DNA of 64,000 nt from Flavobacterium aquidurense (GTDB taxonomy: Bacteria > Bacteroidota > Bacteroidia > Flavobacteriales > Flavobacteriaceae), in contig FNPS01000003.1 in NCBI GenBank assembly GCA_900107365.1, forward strand, positions 310,001 through 374,000, read 5' to 3'. Position numbers and translations under genes: made by a program. Of this stretch, positions 7,026 to 15,854 are shown piece by piece (position 1 is the first letter of the stretch; every line of letters starts with the position of its first letter). A model generated the notes under the pieces. The model was not told the DNA's origin and did not search any database. It saw nothing but the letters and a program-made list of their open reading frames with translations.

Positions 7026-9443
7026 TTAAAACATTCCACCACCACCTTTGTTAGTGTTATCTTCTCTTTGTTTACGTTGAAGGTTTTTAATTTTTGCTCC
7101 TCCAAAGTTATAAGTCAATCCTACATAAACCGTTTGGCTTTCCCATGAAAACTGTCCTGTTTGCGGATAAGGATAAATTCCGTCAAAAGAATATTTCATG
7201 GTATTGAAAACGTCATTGAAACGTACACTGATATTCATTTTGTTGTCTAACAATGTATAACGTGAACCTATGTCCATTTTGTACATTTCATTTCTATGTT
7301 GTTGAATTTCGTCAACCGGACCTCTGAAAAAACCGAATAATAAAAAGCTTAAACGTTTTGTAGGTTTGAAGTTTGAGTTCATACGCGCATTAAATGCCGA
7401 AGTTGTAACACTTCTTTGAAGCGGTGAACTTGTACTTGTTGCCGGATCAAATTCAAAAACAACACCTTCCTGGTTTATGCTTGAGAAATCAATAGAAGGT
7501 TGAATGTCCCACCATTTTGCAATTTTATAGTTAAGAGAAACATCAAAACCATAAGCACTGTTGTGATCGTAATTCGTGAAACTTAAAATTTGTTTGTATC
7601 CTGAAGGATCATTAGGATCAGGACTTAAAGTTCTGCTGATTTGATCATTGATGCTTCTTACGAAAACTCCGGCAGTTATACTTCCTTTTTCAAGAGTTTT
7701 GGTGTAATTTACTTCTACAGAATTTGTAAACTGAGGTCTTAACTCAGGATTTCCGTATGATGTTACTAACGGAGTAGAAAACTCACGAATAGGTTTTGTT
7801 TGCTCTAAACTCGGGCGGTCTACACGACGGCTGTAGCTTAATTGCAATACATTTTTCTCATTCAAATTATACGTTAAATAGGCTGATGGATATAAGGTGA
7901 TATAATCGTCATCAAATTTTGTTTCGCCATGATTTAAATTTGCAGCAACTTTATAACTCTCAAAACGAGTTCCTAATTGGTAACTAAATTTTTTGAATTT
8001 CTGACCAAAAGTTACGTATGCAGAATAGATATCGGTGTCATAAGTATAATTAGAAATTCTGTCTTCAGCAGCAACTAAAGGATTTCCGGTATTGTAATCA
8101 TTATTTGATCTTGTTATTCTTGCTTCGGCACCAGCTTCAAGAGTTGTTTTGTCGTTTAACGGATTTACATAATCAACGTTAATTGTACTCAGTTTTCTTT
8201 TATCTCCAATAAAATCACTGTAAATGATATCATTCTTTGTATAGTCAGGTCTTGTTGTTTGCGTGTCAAAACTTGCATCTTGAGAAACTTTAGTATCACT
8301 GTAGTTTCCTTCAAAATCTAAAGTATGTCCTTCTTTTTTAAAGATATGTTTGAAAGCTAAATTATAAGTTCCGGTATTGCTTGGACCATGATATTTTGAA
8401 TTTTGATAGATGTTCAAAATGTTTGGATCACCATTGTTATAATCAATATCTGTTAGTACAATTCCGGTTCCGGTAGATTTATTTTGATTGGTATAAAAAG
8501 ATAAAGTATTGTGATCATTGATTAAATAATCCATACCAATTTTATACAAATAATTATCATTATCGTTCGAAATATCTAAATTTTGATTTACCGGTTGATC
8601 TAATCTTACGATGTGACCTTCATTTTGATAAGTACCAAAATTTTGCCCTGCGTTTCCAAAGAAATTTACTTTTCCGGTTTTGTAGTTCAAATCTAGTGAT
8701 TGATTGTATTTTGCTGTTTTTCCGAAAGTGATACCACCACTGTAGCTTCCGTTAAAACCAGTGTTAGCGTTTTTGTGTAAAATAATATTGATGATTCCAG
8801 ACATTCCTTCCGGATTGTATTTAGCGCTTGGGTTTGTAATCAACTCAATTTTTTTGATAGAAGTAGATGGAATTTGTTTTAGCAATTGAGCAGGATCAAT
8901 ATTAGATGGTCTACCGTCAATTAATACACGCACGTTGTCGTTTCCGCGAAGTGAAAGTTTTCCATCCTGATCTACGTTTACAGATGGAATATTACTCATA
9001 ATATCAGATGCAGAAGCTCCGGCAGTTGTCAAATCTTTACCTACAGTAATTACTTTTCGGTCAATTTTTTGTTCCATTGTAGAGCGTTCAGCAACAATAT
9101 TTACACCTTTAAGTTGTGTTGCTTCTTCTTCAAGAGAAACGTTAATAGTTGCCGTTTTTTTATTATCGCTTAAAATTACGGAGCCAATGTATTTTCTAAA
9201 TCCAATGTATTGAACTTCGATGGTATAACTTTTTAAACCCAAATTTTTAATTGTAAAGTCTCCATTGTCATCTGTATTGACTCCTGAAACAACTTTTCCA
9301 TTTTCTTTGATAGAAACTGTCGCATAAGAAATTGGTGCATTATTCGATTTTTCAGAGATTTTTCCAGACACTGTTCCGGTGTTCTGGGCCTGAGCTGTTG
9401 CGATTACTCCCAGTAATGCAAACAGAAAGAATTTTAATTTCAT
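7026..9443 (-). CDS. TonB-dependent receptor, outer-membrane beta-barrel family
   Basis: 805-residue outer-membrane protein. A signal peptide (MKLKFFLFALLGVIATAQAQ) is followed by a carboxypeptidase-regulatory-like Ig fold (about 22-108: GTVSGKISEKSN, YATVSI, GDFTIKNL). Next comes a plug domain (about 115-225, with DIMSNIPSVNVDQDGKLSLRG, VLIDGRPSN and GMSGIINIIL), then a long barrel ending near residue 785. The arrangement fits the beta-barrel-3 receptors common in Flavobacteria. No SusD-like partner or regulator sits beside it, so the substrate is unknown. The C-terminus is a charged tail ending GGGGMF, past the last barrel strand, which is unusual for a protein expected to end with a strand. 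Confidence 0.88.
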   Translation of the reverse strand: MKLKFFLFALLGVIATAQAQNTGTVSGKISEKSNNAPISYATVSIKENGKVVSGVNTDDNGDFTIKNLGLKSYTIEVQYIGFRKYIGSVILSDNKKTATINVSLEEEATQLKGVNIVAERSTMEQKIDRKVITVGKDLTTAGASASDIMSNIPSVNVDQDGKLSLRGNDNVRVLIDGRPSNIDPAQLLKQIPSTSIKKIELITNPSAKYNPEGMSGIINIILHKNANTGFNGSYSGGITFGKTAKYNQSLDLNYKTGKVNFFGNAGQNFGTYQNEGHIVRLDQPVNQNLDISNDNDNYLYKIGMDYLINDHNTLSFYTNQNKSTGTGIVLTDIDYNNGDPNILNIYQNSKYHGPSNTGTYNLAFKHIFKKEGHTLDFEGNYSDTKVSQDASFDTQTTRPDYTKNDIIYSDFIGDKRKLSTINVDYVNPLNDKTTLEAGAEARITRSNNDYNTGNPLVAAEDRISNYTYDTDIYSAYVTFGQKFKKFSYQLGTRFESYKVAANLNHGETKFDDDYITLYPSAYLTYNLNEKNVLQLSYSRRVDRPSLEQTKPIREFSTPLVTSYGNPELRPQFTNSVEVNYTKTLEKGSITAGVFVRSINDQISRTLSPDPNDPSGYKQILSFTNYDHNSAYGFDVSLNYKIAKWWDIQPSIDFSSINQEGVVFEFDPATSTSSPLQRSVTTSAFNARMNSNFKPTKRLSFLLFGFFRGPVDEIQQHRNEMYKMDIGSRYTLLDNKMNISVRFNDVFNTMKYSFDGIYPYPQTGQFSWESQTVYVGLTYNFGGAKIKNLQRKQREDNTNKGGGGMF

Positions 9444-9768
9444 AATAGTGTTACTTGATTATTTTGATTTGATTGATGATGATTGTTCTTTTTGTTTTTG
9501 TTAGATTTTTTTGGCTTTAAATAAATTCAAAGTTCCTATTAAGACTCTTTTATTGTGAATATGTTACAGAAAAAAAATAAAAAAAATCATTTTTGATTCT
9601 ATTTGCTCTGTTTTGTAAGAGATTAGCGTTTTAATTTTTTGATAATTTTAACATTCAAAACAAATGACTTTTTATGAAATTCTAAACGTTTTGTTCAATT
9701 TTATATGTTTTTCATTTTCTGTAATTGATGAATAAGCAGTATCTTTGCTCACTTTAAAATAAGTTTAC
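9444..9768 (+). promoter_or_regulatory. Divergent intergenic region with argS promoter
   Basis: About 325 bases, very AT-rich, between divergent genes. TATCTTTG at 9740-9747 is a perfect -7 element 21 bases before the argS ATG. No consensus promoter was found for the receptor on the other strand, and no hairpin or gene is evident. Confidence 0.5.
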
Positions 9769-11547
9769 ATGTCATTATCACAAATTCTTACACCTTCTAT
9801 ACAAAGCGCCATTCAGGCATTATTTGATGTTACTGTTGATAAAATTGAATTTCAAACTACCAGAAAAGAGTTTGAAGGCGATATTACAATGGTGATTTTC
9901 CCATTATTAAAAGTGATTAAAAGTAATCCAGTGGAACTTGGAAATAAAATTGGAGATTATTTAGTTGAAAATGTTTCAGAAGTTGCTCGTTTTAATGTGG
10001 TTTCAGGTTTCCTGAATATCGTAATTGCAGATAGTTATTATTTGAATTTCTTTAATGAAATAAAAGACAATACAAAGTTTGGCTATGTAACGCCAAATCC
10101 AGAAGACAAAGCTATAATGGTCGAGTATTCTTCTCCAAATACCAATAAACCTTTGCACTTAGGTCACGTTCGTAACAATTTGTTGGGATATTCTGTTGCA
10201 GAAATTATTAAAGCATCTGGTAAAAAAGTATATAAAACACAAATCATCAACGATCGCGGAATCCATATCTGTAAATCGATGTTGGCCTGGGAGAAATTTG
10301 GAAACGGAGAAACTCCTGAAAGTTCAAATTTAAAAGGAGATAAATTAGTTGGTAAATATTATGTTGAATTTGATAAAGCCTATAAAGCTGAGATTAATCA
10401 ACTAATCGAGACGGGTAAAACAGAAGAAGAAGCAAAAAAACAAGCACCGATTATTGTTGAAGCACAAGATATGCTGAAGAAATGGGAAGCTGGTGATGAA
10501 AAGGTAATCACGCTTTGGAAAATGATGAACCAATGGGTTTATGATGGTTTTGCGACAACTTACTCTAATCTTGGAGTTAATTTTGATCGTTATTACTACG
10601 AAAGCAATACTTATTTATTAGGGAAAGATGTTGTTCAGGTTGGATTGGATAAAGGTGTTTTTGAAAAAGATCCTGATGGGTCGGTTTGGATAGATTTAAC
10701 AGATGAAGGTCTGGATCGTAAAATCGTATTACGTTCTGATGGAACTGCGGTTTACATGACACAAGATATTGGAACTGCAATTCAGCGTGTAAAAGATATG
10801 CCAGATGTTGGAGGTATGGTTTATACGGTTGGAAACGAGCAGGATTATCACTTTAAAGTGTTGTTCTTGATCCTGAAAAAATTAGGTTTTGACTGGGCTT
10901 CAAGTCTGTATCATTTATCGTACGGAATGGTTGATTTACCTTCCGGAAAAATGAAAAGCCGTGAAGGAACTGTTGTAGATGCTGATGATTTGATGCAGGA
11001 TATGACGGATACAGCAAAACAAATTTCAGAAGATTTAGGGAAACTAGACAGTTATTCTGCTGAAGAAAAAGCGAAATTGTACAAAACGATTGGTCTTGGA
11101 GCATTGAAATATTACATCTTAAAAGTAGATCCTAAAAAACGTATCTTGTTTAATCCTGAAGAATCTGTTGATTTTGCAGGAAATACAGGCCCGTTTATTC
11201 AATATACTTACGCGAGAATTCAATCGATTATCCGTAAAGCTGATTTTGATTTTTCAGCAAAAACAAATACTGAAGAATTACACGAAAAAGAAAAAGAATT
11301 GGTAAAACAAATCGAACTTTTTCCTGAAGTAATTCAAAATGCAGCTCAAAATCACAGCCCGGCTTTAATTGCAAATTATACGTACGATTTGGTAAAAGAA
11401 TACAATTCATTCTATCAATCTGTACATATTTTAGGTGAAATTGATTTGACTAAAAAGATTTTCAGAGTACAACTTTCTCAAAAAGTGGCAGAAGTTATAA
11501 AATCTGCTTTTACATTATTAGGAATTGAAGTTCCGGAGAGAATGTAA
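9769..11547 (+). CDS. argS: Arginyl-tRNA synthetase
   Basis: Class I aminoacyl-tRNA synthetase of 592 residues that charges tRNA-Arg. The N-terminal additional domain (about 1-105) is followed by the catalytic domain with SSPNTNKPLHLGH (HIGH-type motif, residues 130-133). The KMSKS equivalent is KMKSREG (starting near 394); GTAVYMTQDIGTA also matches the family. The C-terminal helical anticodon-binding domain ends with the characteristic LLGIEVPERM. The ATG at 9769 is well placed after the promoter. The gene is monocistronic. Confidence 0.97.
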   Translation: MSLSQILTPSIQSAIQALFDVTVDKIEFQTTRKEFEGDITMVIFPLLKVIKSNPVELGNKIGDYLVENVSEVARFNVVSGFLNIVIADSYYLNFFNEIKDNTKFGYVTPNPEDKAIMVEYSSPNTNKPLHLGHVRNNLLGYSVAEIIKASGKKVYKTQIINDRGIHICKSMLAWEKFGNGETPESSNLKGDKLVGKYYVEFDKAYKAEINQLIETGKTEEEAKKQAPIIVEAQDMLKKWEAGDEKVITLWKMMNQWVYDGFATTYSNLGVNFDRYYYESNTYLLGKDVVQVGLDKGVFEKDPDGSVWIDLTDEGLDRKIVLRSDGTAVYMTQDIGTAIQRVKDMPDVGGMVYTVGNEQDYHFKVLFLILKKLGFDWASSLYHLSYGMVDLPSGKMKSREGTVVDADDLMQDMTDTAKQISEDLGKLDSYSAEEKAKLYKTIGLGALKYYILKVDPKKRILFNPEESVDFAGNTGPFIQYTYARIQSIIRKADFDFSAKTNTEELHEKEKELVKQIELFPEVIQNAAQNHSPALIANYTYDLVKEYNSFYQSVHILGEIDLTKKIFRVQLSQKVAEVIKSAFTLLGIEVPERM

Positions 11548-11567
11548 ACGTTTAAATATAAAAAGTA

Positions 11568-11600
11568 AAGAGCCGTTAATTTTATTATCGGCTTTTTTTA
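11568..11600 (+). terminator. Probable terminator after argS
   Basis: AGCCG at 11571 pairs with CGGCT at 11589, with further weak pairing inside the loop, followed by seven T. The stem is short. Confidence 0.65.
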
Positions 11601-11882
11601 TGCTCAGATTTCTCATGAAGCTTGAGGTTTAAAGCTTAAAGAAGAGGAGATAATAAGGATATACTAAATTTGTTAAGAATTTGTTAGGCTGAATTTTCTT
11701 CTAAAAAAAGCAGCTTTAGATTTGTATATGGGATTATTATACTTATGTTTACAGTAAGAAAAAGATTTAAAAAAATCTTCTGAAAAGCCAATAAACAGAG
11801 GAGATCCCCAGATCTTTAATGATTTAAATAATCGAGGTAGCTGAAAATCGTAAGAGTAAGCAAAACCAAAAACAAGAACAAA
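11601..11882 (+). promoter_or_regulatory. Leader region with two -7 elements
   Basis: Upstream of the secreted-protein gene at 11883 there are two perfect -7 matches, TAAATTTG (11665-11672) and TAGATTTG (11717-11724). If either is used, the transcript has a leader of about 150-210 nt, long for this window. No known riboswitch was recognised. Confidence 0.45.
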
Positions 11883-12593
11883 ATGATTAAAAAACCTTTT
11901 TTCGTACTGGCATTTTTATTTGCGCTTAGTACAATGAATGCACAAGATTTAGTTAATCCTTCTTATGGATTCTCTCACAGTAAAACAGCCTACATTACTT
12001 TGGCAGATGGTACAGAAATCAACGGAACTATCAAAGATATTGATAGAGAAAAAGGATTGATCGAGTATATTAAATTACAAGACGGAGCTGGAAAAAAACA
12101 CAAACTAAAACCGGAAGATATTAAGTTTATGTACTTGCCACCAAGCGGATTGGATAATTTAACGAAAAGCTTAGATTTTATTTCTGATTATCAAAAATGG
12201 AGCGATGATAAATTGAATCAAGAGTACATAAAAGAAGGTTACGCCTATTTTGAAACTGCTGATGTACAAATCAAAAAGAAAAAAGAAAAATTATTAATGC
12301 AACTTCTAAACCCGGGATTTAGTAAAGAGTGCAAAATATACTGTGATCCACATGCTAAAGAAACTACTTCATTAGGAGTTGGTGGAGTTAAATTTGTTGG
12401 TGGAGATGCAAAATCTTACTATGTAGCTAAAAAAGATGCACCAGCGGTTTTATTAAAGAAAAAAGAGTATAAAAAAGAATTTGCACCATTATGGGGTAGC
12501 TGTGAAAAAGTAATTTCTGGAAACCCTGAGCCTAAATGGACAGATTTAACAAAACATGTTATTACGTACTCTGAGTGTGCAGAATCAAAATAA
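11883..12593 (+). CDS. Secreted protein of unknown function
   Basis: 236 residues with a signal peptide (MIKKPFFVLAFLFALSTMNAQ). The mature protein is lysine-rich. It starts with a short beta-rich stretch (ITLADGTEINGTIKDIDREKG), which looks like the small strand-turn-strand domain of Bacteroidota secreted proteins that begin with a DG-x-x-x-G-T-I pattern. Four cysteines follow in the second half (KECKIYC, GSCE, SECA) and could pair in the periplasm. I do not recognise the family. The gene has its own promoters and terminator and no obvious partner. Confidence 0.75.
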   Translation: MIKKPFFVLAFLFALSTMNAQDLVNPSYGFSHSKTAYITLADGTEINGTIKDIDREKGLIEYIKLQDGAGKKHKLKPEDIKFMYLPPSGLDNLTKSLDFISDYQKWSDDKLNQEYIKEGYAYFETADVQIKKKKEKLLMQLLNPGFSKECKIYCDPHAKETTSLGVGGVKFVGGDAKSYYVAKKDAPAVLLKKKEYKKEFAPLWGSCEKVISGNPEPKWTDLTKHVITYSECAESK

Positions 12594-12621
12594 TTGTTTG
12601 TTTAAAAAGATATAGAATAAG

Positions 12622-12656
12622 AAAAGCCGATAGCAGTAAACTATCGGCTTTTTTAC
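12622..12656. terminator. Bidirectional terminator
   Basis: Perfect 12-bp stem (AAAAGCCGATAG and complement) with a 7-nt loop between convergent genes, followed by a T-run on the plus strand. Confidence 0.9.
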
Positions 12657-12674
12657 AACTAGCACAAACTGTTT

Positions 12675-13577
12675 TTACTTTATGAACTTGTCGATAATTT
12701 TGTCTGTTTCTGCTTTTGAAGCGTCTGGTTTTAAATCAAACAAAAGAGAATACAACGCTTTTCTGTCCACTTTAGCTTCTAAGTTTAAGTCCTGGTGTCT
12801 GTCAAACAATGTTTGCCATTTATCACGAACATTTTTCCAAAGTGCGTTATTTTCTTTCCACCATTTTTGAGCGGCAGCACATTTAATATCCGGAACTTTA
12901 GTATAAACATCAAACCCTTTTTCTTGCGCTAACAATACATCTTTTCCGCTGTCATCTCTGACCAATTTGTCATTGTCTTGCTCATGATTCCATCCCGTAG
13001 AAGTGATTTCATGGATGTTTCTTCTTTTTAAAACATTATAATCATTACGTTTTGTTTGCTCTCTTCTTGGAAGCGGAGCATCAGCAACGTTTGCCCAGTA
13101 ATCTTGTCCGTCAACATGAACCCATGTTGATGATCCTTCGTATCGTGGACTATCATCTACCTGATAAACTTTTTGAGTCCACTGTCCTTTAACAGCTTTC
13201 TTGTCTAATTTTTTGTATTTCCACGATGTTCCTTTATCGAAAGAATATAAGTCTGTGTTTTCGTAAAGCCAATCTTGTCTCCAGTGTTTGATAATCATAT
13301 CATCACTTACTATTAATAAGTGCTGCATCACAATTTTGTTTGGTGTATCTTCTAGTAAATCAACCCATTCCAAAGCAGATTCATGCTTAGTTTCAGATGA
13401 TTTATAAGTAAGAGAATCTTTTGGATATGAAAAAGTTTCAGTAAAATTAAATTTCACTTCATAACAACCACACATTGATTTAATTGATTTGATGTCTTGT
13501 TGTTTTTTATCCTGGCTGAAACCAAGAGCACAAGTCAAAGCCATTACGGCCGAAAAGAAGAGGCTTTTTGTAATCAT
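12675..13577 (-). CDS. DUF6607-like periplasmic protein, probable haem-locus partner
   Basis: 300 residues with a signal peptide (MITKSLFFSAVMALTCALGFSQ). Notable features are MCGCYEVKF near the mature N-terminus, many tryptophans (HWRQDWLYE, WKYKKL, STWVHVDG, WWKENNALW) and an alpha-helical C-terminus. I believe this is the family named DUF6607, which in Flavobacteria tends to sit beside haem-type TonB receptors; that is recall, not a search result. It is transcribed divergently from the receptor and HmuY-like genes, 105 bases apart, with back-to-back promoters, so co-regulation is likely. The CGC motif and abundant aromatics would suit haem or metal handling, but that is inference. Confidence 0.7.
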   Translation of the reverse strand: MITKSLFFSAVMALTCALGFSQDKKQQDIKSIKSMCGCYEVKFNFTETFSYPKDSLTYKSSETKHESALEWVDLLEDTPNKIVMQHLLIVSDDMIIKHWRQDWLYENTDLYSFDKGTSWKYKKLDKKAVKGQWTQKVYQVDDSPRYEGSSTWVHVDGQDYWANVADAPLPRREQTKRNDYNVLKRRNIHEITSTGWNHEQDNDKLVRDDSGKDVLLAQEKGFDVYTKVPDIKCAAAQKWWKENNALWKNVRDKWQTLFDRHQDLNLEAKVDRKALYSLLFDLKPDASKAETDKIIDKFIK

Positions 13578-13606
13578 AACTTATTGTTTTGTTTTAAAAT
13601 TTTTTG

Positions 13607-13655
13607 CAAATATATAAATTTTATTTAGAACAAATAAAAATAGTTACTATATTTG
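13607..13655. promoter_or_regulatory. Divergent promoter pair of the haem-uptake locus
   Basis: On the minus strand TATATTTG (13614-13607) lies 29 bases before the DUF6607 ATG. On the plus strand TATATTTG (13648-13655) lies 27 bases before the receptor ATG. The two identical -7 boxes point away from each other and are only 33 bases apart, so a single regulator could control both. No Fur-like palindrome was clear to me. Confidence 0.65.
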
Positions 13656-13682
13656 CGCCATTATTAAGACTGAATAAAAATA

Positions 13683-15842
13683 ATGAAAATTAAAATTACC
13701 CTTTTTGTACTGTTCGTTTTTTGTCAAATTTCTTTTGCGCAACAAGATAGTATAGCATCAAAAGAAAAGCTTTCAGAAGTAGTTGTGACAGGACAATTAG
13801 AGCCACAATCGATTAAGAAATCTGTATTTAATGTTCGTGTTATTTCAAAAGAAAATATAAAGCAGCTGGCCGCAAACAATTTAGCTGATGTTTTAAATCA
13901 ATATTTGAATATTACAGTGACATCAAATGGTGATGATGGGCGTTCAAAGGTTTCAATGTTCGGATTAGATTCGCAGTATTTTAAGATTTTGGTTGATAAT
14001 ATACCTTTAGTAAGTGATACAGGTATGGGGACAAATGTTGATTTAACGCAGGTTAATCTTGATGATGTCGAGAGAATCGAAATCATCGAAGGATCAATGG
14101 GTGTAACTCATGGAGCAAATGCTGTAACTGGTATCCTAAACATTATTACGAAAAAAGGAGGAGGATATAAATGGCAGATTAGTGCCACTGTTCAGGAAGA
14201 GACCGTTGGAAAGGAATTTGCATTTTTTGATAAAGGCCGTCATATACAATCAGCTAAAATTGGTCATAATTTTAATGAAAATTGGTTTGTTAACATAGGC
14301 GGAAATCGCAACGCAATGTCTGGTTTTTATGATAATAGACAAGGTAAAGATTACGATAAAAATGACGGACTGAGAGGATATACACAGCTTCCGAAAGAAC
14401 AATTGGTAGGAAATGCAGTTTTGGGTTACCAAAAAGATGCTTTTAGAATTTTTTACAAATTTGATTATTATGGTGAAGATGTTCATTACTACAATCCTCT
14501 TGTAAATATCCAAGATAATTATCCATTTCCAGACACCTATTTTTCGAGAGATAAAAGATATATTACCAATCGTTATTACCACCATTTAAACACCAGTGGA
14601 AATCTTTTCTCGAAGTTAAAGTACAATGTTTCGGTTTCTCAGCAAAAACAAGAACGTGATTTAGAGAATTTCGTTTATCATATAGATACAAAACAAGAGG
14701 TAGATAACAAGAGAGACACTTATCAATCAAAAAAGGTGTTTTATTCAACGGGTACACTGAGCAATTTCTTTGATAATAAAAATGTAGATTTTCAACTTGG
14801 TTATGAAATTACAAACGAGAATGGTTTTTATGATTCTTCAGTTGGAGCTTTTAGAGATGATAATCAGCAGGGTGTAGATATTAGAAAGAGATTGGAAAAT
14901 TATGATATTTATTCGGTTGCTGAAATTGGTGTAAATGATAAATTTTCCATTCGTCCAGGGCTTCGATTTTCATTTCAAAGTGCTTTCGACAATCAATATG
15001 CAAGTTCTTTAGGTTTAAGATATCTTTTTGATAAAGGATTAGAAGCAAGAGTTTCTTTGGGGAAATCGTATCGTACTCCAAACTTTGATGAGCTTTATAC
15101 TTATTTTGTCGACTCTAACCATAACATGCAGGGAAATGCAGATTTGATTCCAGAAACAAGTACTTCTTATGAGGTTAGTTTTAAGAGAGCCTGTAATTTT
15201 GATTCGGGTGCTCAAATCACAAACAACTTAGCTGTTACGTATCTGGATGTTGATGATAGAATTGACCTGGTTACAATTCAGGTAAATCCTTTGCATTATA
15301 AATACGTTAATATCAATAGATATAAAATGTGGAACATTTCAACAGTAGAGCAATATATTTACAAAAATTGGAATGTAATGTTAGGTGCCGCTGTAGTTGG
15401 AATTTCCAGAAGACTTGATTTAGCGGCTGAAAACTTAGTGTCTGATGATAAATTTTTCTACTCGTTCAGATTAAATTCAAGTATCTCTTATAATATTACA
15501 AAATGGAATACTTTGTTAGCTGTTTTCTATAAATATAACGGACAGCAGCAACAGTATGTTGCGGGGACAGGAAGTGATGGGAAAGCTGGTTTCTTTTTAA
15601 ATGAATTGCAGCCTTATAGCTGGATGGACGCTTCTATTCGAAAAACATTCTTTAAAAATCAATTTGAAGTTACTGTTGGAGCCAGAAACCTACTTGATGT
15701 TACTAATTTACAATCTGTTCAAAATGGAGGTGGAGGCGATGCATCTGGAGGAGCGCATGGAGGAGGAACAAGTACTGATATGATGTTAGGATATGGCCGA
15801 TCTTACTTCTTAAAACTTACGTATAATCTAAATTTTAATTAA
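13683..15842 (+). CDS. TonB-dependent receptor, probable haem/haemophore receptor
   Basis: 719-residue outer-membrane receptor with signal peptide (MKIKITLFVLFVFCQISFAQ). There is no carboxypeptidase-like N-domain. A TonB-box-like KLSEVVVTGQ is followed directly by the plug (about 45-160: NLADVLNQYLNITV, ILVDNIPLV, VERIEIIEGSMGVTHGANAVTGILNIITK). The barrel contains the usual SLGKSYRTPNFDELY and GNADLIPETSTSYE motifs and ends in an aromatic-rich strand (RSYFLKLTYNLNFN). A glycine-rich extracellular-type loop (QNGGGGDASGGAHGGGTS) lies near the C-terminus. An HmuY-like gene follows after 12 bases, making this a likely HmuR-type haem importer. Confidence 0.88.
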   Translation: MKIKITLFVLFVFCQISFAQQDSIASKEKLSEVVVTGQLEPQSIKKSVFNVRVISKENIKQLAANNLADVLNQYLNITVTSNGDDGRSKVSMFGLDSQYFKILVDNIPLVSDTGMGTNVDLTQVNLDDVERIEIIEGSMGVTHGANAVTGILNIITKKGGGYKWQISATVQEETVGKEFAFFDKGRHIQSAKIGHNFNENWFVNIGGNRNAMSGFYDNRQGKDYDKNDGLRGYTQLPKEQLVGNAVLGYQKDAFRIFYKFDYYGEDVHYYNPLVNIQDNYPFPDTYFSRDKRYITNRYYHHLNTSGNLFSKLKYNVSVSQQKQERDLENFVYHIDTKQEVDNKRDTYQSKKVFYSTGTLSNFFDNKNVDFQLGYEITNENGFYDSSVGAFRDDNQQGVDIRKRLENYDIYSVAEIGVNDKFSIRPGLRFSFQSAFDNQYASSLGLRYLFDKGLEARVSLGKSYRTPNFDELYTYFVDSNHNMQGNADLIPETSTSYEVSFKRACNFDSGAQITNNLAVTYLDVDDRIDLVTIQVNPLHYKYVNINRYKMWNISTVEQYIYKNWNVMLGAAVVGISRRLDLAAENLVSDDKFFYSFRLNSSISYNITKWNTLLAVFYKYNGQQQQYVAGTGSDGKAGFFLNELQPYSWMDASIRKTFFKNQFEVTVGARNLLDVTNLQSVQNGGGGDASGGAHGGGTSTDMMLGYGRSYFLKLTYNLNFN

Positions 15843-15854
15843 TATATAAATACC

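Noticed and set aside
11601..11882. Riboswitch in the long leader before the secreted-protein gene
   Set aside because: No motif of a known class and no strong hairpin other than weak AT pairing.
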